NCBI GenBank assembly: GCA_020846105.1 | Contig: JADLEN010000274.1 | Span: 1 to 15,164, forward strand | Length of the DNA: 15,164 nt | From: Chitinophagaceae bacterium | GTDB taxonomy: Bacteria > Bacteroidota > Bacteroidia > Chitinophagales > Chitinophagaceae | Direction: 5' to 3' | Shown here: positions 12,856 to 15,164 of the stretch, piece by piece | Layout: the number at the start of each line of letters is the position of its first letter | Numbering within the stretch: position 1 is the first letter of the stretch | Program-made: the position numbers and the translations under genes | The notes under the pieces: model-generated | The model's database searches: none | The model's input: only the letters and a program-made list of their open reading frames with translations | Told to the model about the DNA's origin: nothing

Positions 12856-13512
12856 TTAGCCGGGCATGCGGGCTATGTATTTTTGCATTTCTTTTATTTG
12901 GTCGGCTACTTGCACATTGGTGGGCTTGCAGGCTTTGGCTTTAGCAAAGTATTGTTTGGATGCACGAAAGTCTCTGCGTTGCATACAAATAGAGCATAGC
13001 TGCAAGTATGCACTGGCTTCGTTGTCTTTGTCGGGCAGGCCCAATGCTAATGCTTTGCGGATGTGCTCGTAGGCTTCTTTTGTTTTTCCTTTTTTCTGGG
13101 CTATGGCACCTAGCTGTAGGTAGGCTGTACCTTCAAATCCTTTTTCGGTAATACCGGCGTCAAGGCTTTTGCGCAGGCTAGCTTCGGCTTTGTCAAGGTC
13201 GTCGGTCATGGAGTGCATGTTGGCTTGCAACATGTGATAAGACGAGCGTACGGGTTTGTAAAGTAGATTGGGAAACTTAACCTTGGCCAATAGTTTTTCT
13301 GCACCTTCTAGGTCACCACTTTCTACATAGCCTTGTATCAGCGACATTGGGCCTATCATAAAATGGGCTACTACCATAAGAATAGCTACTAGAAAGGGAA
13401 TCCAGGCTATCCACCAAGAGGCTTTGAATCCTAGCAAAAAGCCTAAACCTATAAGTGCTACCGCCAAAATTAGCCGGTTGAATACTAGAAAATGTCTTAA
13501 TTTGATATTCAT
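12856..13512 (-). CDS. Membrane-anchored TPR-repeat protein
   Basis: This 218-residue protein has two N-terminal membrane helices (about residues 10-29 and 32-53) and then a soluble domain of roughly four tetratricopeptide-like repeats: SLIQGYVESGDLEGAEKLL (57-75), SSYHMLQANMHSMTDDLDKAE (in 90-115), AYLQLGAIAQKKGKTKEAYEHIRKAL (130-155 region) and AYLQLCSICMQRRDFRASKQYFAKAKA (168-194). TPR domains bind partner proteins; here the scaffold faces whichever side the second helix exits to, likely the cytoplasm. I take ATG 13512 as start. An in-frame TTG at 13539 would lie inside the -7 promoter element, which argues against it. The gene for the acidic protein follows with no spacer beyond 9 bases, so the two may form a functional pair. 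No partner can be named from sequence. Confidence 0.82.
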   Translation of the reverse strand: MNIKLRHFLVFNRLILAVALIGLGFLLGFKASWWIAWIPFLVAILMVVAHFMIGPMSLIQGYVESGDLEGAEKLLAKVKFPNLLYKPVRSSYHMLQANMHSMTDDLDKAEASLRKSLDAGITEKGFEGTAYLQLGAIAQKKGKTKEAYEHIRKALALGLPDKDNEASAYLQLCSICMQRRDFRASKQYFAKAKACKPTNVQVADQIKEMQKYIARMPG

Positions 13513-13536
13513 TCTTGATTTTGTAAAAATTGTTGG

Positions 13537-13568
13537 CAAATGTAGTTGCTAATTTTGAGGCAACCAAA
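13537..13568 (-). promoter_or_regulatory. Promoter of the TPR/acidic protein pair
   Basis: On the minus strand TTTG (13568-13565), 20 bases, then TACATTTG (13544-13537) match the Bacteroidota consensus. It lies 24 bases upstream of ATG 13512 and fixes the start choice of the TPR gene. Confidence 0.68.
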
Positions 13569-13598
13569 GCAAGTTCTATTTCGTTTCTTTGCGCAGCG

Positions 13599-14705
13599 AT
13601 GATGAGCTTGTTTTATATTTTCTCAGTGTGTATTCTTATTCAAACCTCGTTTGCAATATGGATGCTGTGGCTGAGTGGCAGCAGCAAATCCAGTACCCCT
13701 GCTGCTGCACCCCAAAACGAAGCAATGAGCATAGTGATATGCGCCCGCAATGAAGCTAGCAACCTTGCCCAAAACCTACCGCTGATACTTGCACAGCAGC
13801 ACACACACTATGAGGAAATAGTAGTAAACGATGCGTCGGACGATGACAGTGATACTATTTTGCAAGCCTTGGCCACTCAGCACTCTAACCTACGAATAGT
13901 AACAATAGCCCCAAGTGATGAACGCAACTTGCCTGGCAAAAAACATGCACTGAGCAAGGGTATAGCTGCTGCGCAATACGACAACTTATTACTATGCGAT
14001 GCCGACTGTAGCCCTGCAAGTGAGCAATGGGCAAGCATTATGAGTAATGCATTGCACCATAAAAAACAAATAGTAGCGGGCTACGGGGCCTACTTGCCTG
14101 CACCGGGCTGGCTCAATAAATTTATAAGATGGGAGACATTGCACAGCTACCTTCAGTACAGCACCTATGCCCAAAGCGGCATACCGTATATGGCTGTGGG
14201 CAGAAACCTTGCAGTAAAAAAAGAATTACTGGTAGAAGCCCAAGCGCAGCCACTATGGGCTAGCATGCCATCTGGCGACGACGACTTGCTGATAAGACTA
14301 ATGGGCAACAAACACAATGTGGCTATAATAGCCGATACCGAGGCAGCAACAAACAGTGTAGCCAAAAACAATCTAAATGAATGGCTGGCGCAAAAGCAAA
14401 GACATTTATCTACGGGTAAGCTATACCGCAAGCACATACAAATATTGTTGGGTGTGTATGCATTGTCACACGGGCTCACATGGCTGCTGTGGCTAGTACT
14501 GTGGCTAGCGGGCTATGGCTACTTGGTATCTTCGTTGATGATACTGCGCTGTATGCTCACCTGGAGCCTGTGGGGTATTACCGCCCATAATTTGAAAGAA
14601 AGTTCATTAATTATTTGGCTGCCACTTTGCGACATTGGATGGGCCATTTATAACCTAATTTTGTCGCCCTACATATTCTTTAAAACAAAAACAACATGGA
14701 AGTAA
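13599..14705 (+). CDS. Membrane-bound family 2 glycosyltransferase
   Basis: This 368-residue membrane protein has one N-terminal helix (about residues 3-24), a GT-A family 2 catalytic domain and two or three C-terminal helices (283-307, 309-328, 338-360). Motifs are SIVICARNE (44-52), IVVNDASDDDS (74-84), LPGKKHALSKGI (111-122), DAD (134-136), the acceptor and base region SGDDDLLIRL (225-234) and QKQRH (265-269), which replaces the QxxRW of processive synthases. The family transfers a sugar from a nucleotide donor to a lipid or envelope acceptor; the exact substrate cannot be inferred. I start at ATG 13599 (ATG ATG AGC) after the phylum-typical CTTTGCGCAGCG context. The upstream in-frame ATG at 13530 would run through the divergent promoter region. 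The last ten bases overlap rsmG in another frame, which suggests translational coupling. Confidence 0.87.
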   Translation: MMSLFYIFSVCILIQTSFAIWMLWLSGSSKSSTPAAAPQNEAMSIVICARNEASNLAQNLPLILAQQHTHYEEIVVNDASDDDSDTILQALATQHSNLRIVTIAPSDERNLPGKKHALSKGIAAAQYDNLLLCDADCSPASEQWASIMSNALHHKKQIVAGYGAYLPAPGWLNKFIRWETLHSYLQYSTYAQSGIPYMAVGRNLAVKKELLVEAQAQPLWASMPSGDDDLLIRLMGNKHNVAIIADTEAATNSVAKNNLNEWLAQKQRHLSTGKLYRKHIQILLGVYALSHGLTWLLWLVLWLAGYGYLVSSLMILRCMLTWSLWGITAHNLKESSLIIWLPLCDIGWAIYNLILSPYIFFKTKTTWK

Positions 14706-15164
14706 TACTCAACTACTTTGACGATTTTTCGGATACGCAGCTGAAGCAATTTGCTGCGCTCAAAGACTTATATACCGAGTGGAACGAAAAGATAAACGTA
14801 GTGTCTCGTAAAGATATTGACAGCCTGTATGAGCGCCACGTGCTGCACTCCTTGGCTATTGCTGCTGCTGCCAACTTTAACGATGGTGCCGAGATAGTGG
14901 ATATAGGTACTGGCGGTGGTTTTCCCGGAATTCCGCTAGCTATTTTCTTTCCTAATGTACAATTTTTATTAGCCGACAGCATCAATAAAAAACTAAAAGT
15001 GGTGCAAGCTGTTGCAGATGAGATAGGTCTTAAAAACATAGCAGTGCAACATACTAGAATCGAAGATATCAAGAATCGAAAATTTGACTTTGCTGTATCG
15101 CGGGCCGTAGCGCCTCTTGGCGATTTGTGGCGTTGGGCAAGGCCACTTATCCGCACTGGGCACA
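14696..15164 (+). CDS. rsmG: 16S rRNA (guanine-N7) methyltransferase RsmG, 3' end outside window
   Basis: RsmG (GidB) uses S-adenosylmethionine to methylate N7 of G527 in 16S rRNA; loss is linked to low-level streptomycin resistance in several bacteria. The 156 codons in the window give the N-terminal helix bundle with LYTEWNEKINVVSRKDIDSL (split as 25-35 and 36-44), ERHVLHSL (46-53), the SAM-binding loop VDIGTGGGFPGIPLAIFFP (68-86), the acidic ribose-binding D at 94 (LLADSINKKL) and the conserved SRAVAPL (135-141). About the last quarter of a normal 205-210-residue protein is missing at the right edge. ATG 14696 overlaps the end of the glycosyltransferase gene by ten bases. A minus-strand reading frame across the same bases is a shadow. 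Confidence 0.95.
   Translation, partial: MEVILNYFDDFSDTQLKQFAALKDLYTEWNEKINVVSRKDIDSLYERHVLHSLAIAAAANFNDGAEIVDIGTGGGFPGIPLAIFFPNVQFLLADSINKKLKVVQAVADEIGLKNIAVQHTRIEDIKNRKFDFAVSRAVAPLGDLWRWARPLIRTGH

Noticed and set aside
13530..13598. N-terminal extension of the second glycosyltransferase by 23 residues
   Set aside because: It runs through the divergent promoter of the TPR gene; ATG 13599 has the usual context and puts a membrane helix directly at the N-terminus.
14713..15156. A 147-codon minus-strand frame at the right edge
   Set aside because: It is antisense to rsmG, which has all its SAM-binding motifs.

Overview
The window looks like chromosomal DNA from a Bacteroidota species, probably a Chitinophagales or Sphingobacteriales relative. 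Three independent signs support this. Two secreted proteins end in type IX secretion (T9SS) sorting domains. Ribosome binding sites are weak or absent. Promoters of the phylum-specific form TTG/TTTG-N17-20-TAnnTTTG stand in front of at least eight transcription units. No insertion sequence, CRISPR array, rRNA or intact prophage gene was found.

Layout. Positions 1-2898 (minus strand) hold a cytochrome c maturation unit: ccmE, then ccmF, which runs off the left edge. Divergent from it, 3041-4444 (plus) carry an agmatinase/arginase-family ureohydrolase and a small DUF3817 membrane protein. Next is a secreted T9SS cargo of unknown function (4530-5423). A minus-strand block follows: tRNA-Asn with its own promoter and terminator, then a 645-residue protein that joins a family 2 glycosyltransferase to a membrane domain and a catalytically gutted phosphoglycosyltransferase. 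A plus-strand tRNA-Gln (8052-8122) has a textbook promoter and terminator. A cysteine-rich secreted protein (minus, 8402-8872) diverges from a large SBBP-repeat T9SS protein (plus, 8983-11364). A GC-rich, apparently non-coding element (11366-11580) precedes a two-gene module, a four-helix membrane protein plus a small XRE-type regulator, whose promoter overlaps a symmetrical TGTAAA/TTTACA operator. Converging on that module is a minus-strand pair, a TPR membrane protein and a conserved-looking acidic protein. Divergent from the pair, a membrane family 2 glycosyltransferase overlaps the start of rsmG, which is cut by the right edge.

How the genes fit together. Most of the window is housekeeping (cytochrome c assembly, tRNAs, rRNA methylation) with envelope functions between: two glycosyltransferases, two T9SS cargos and several small membrane proteins. 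There is no obvious mobile island. The points most worth a second look are the cysteine-type (CPSKY) CcmE, the non-ATG start of ccmF, the fused glycosyltransferase with an internally deleted phosphoglycosyltransferase tail, the self-contained membrane protein/XRE module with its operator, the GC-rich intergenic element beside it, and the 14-cysteine secreted protein.
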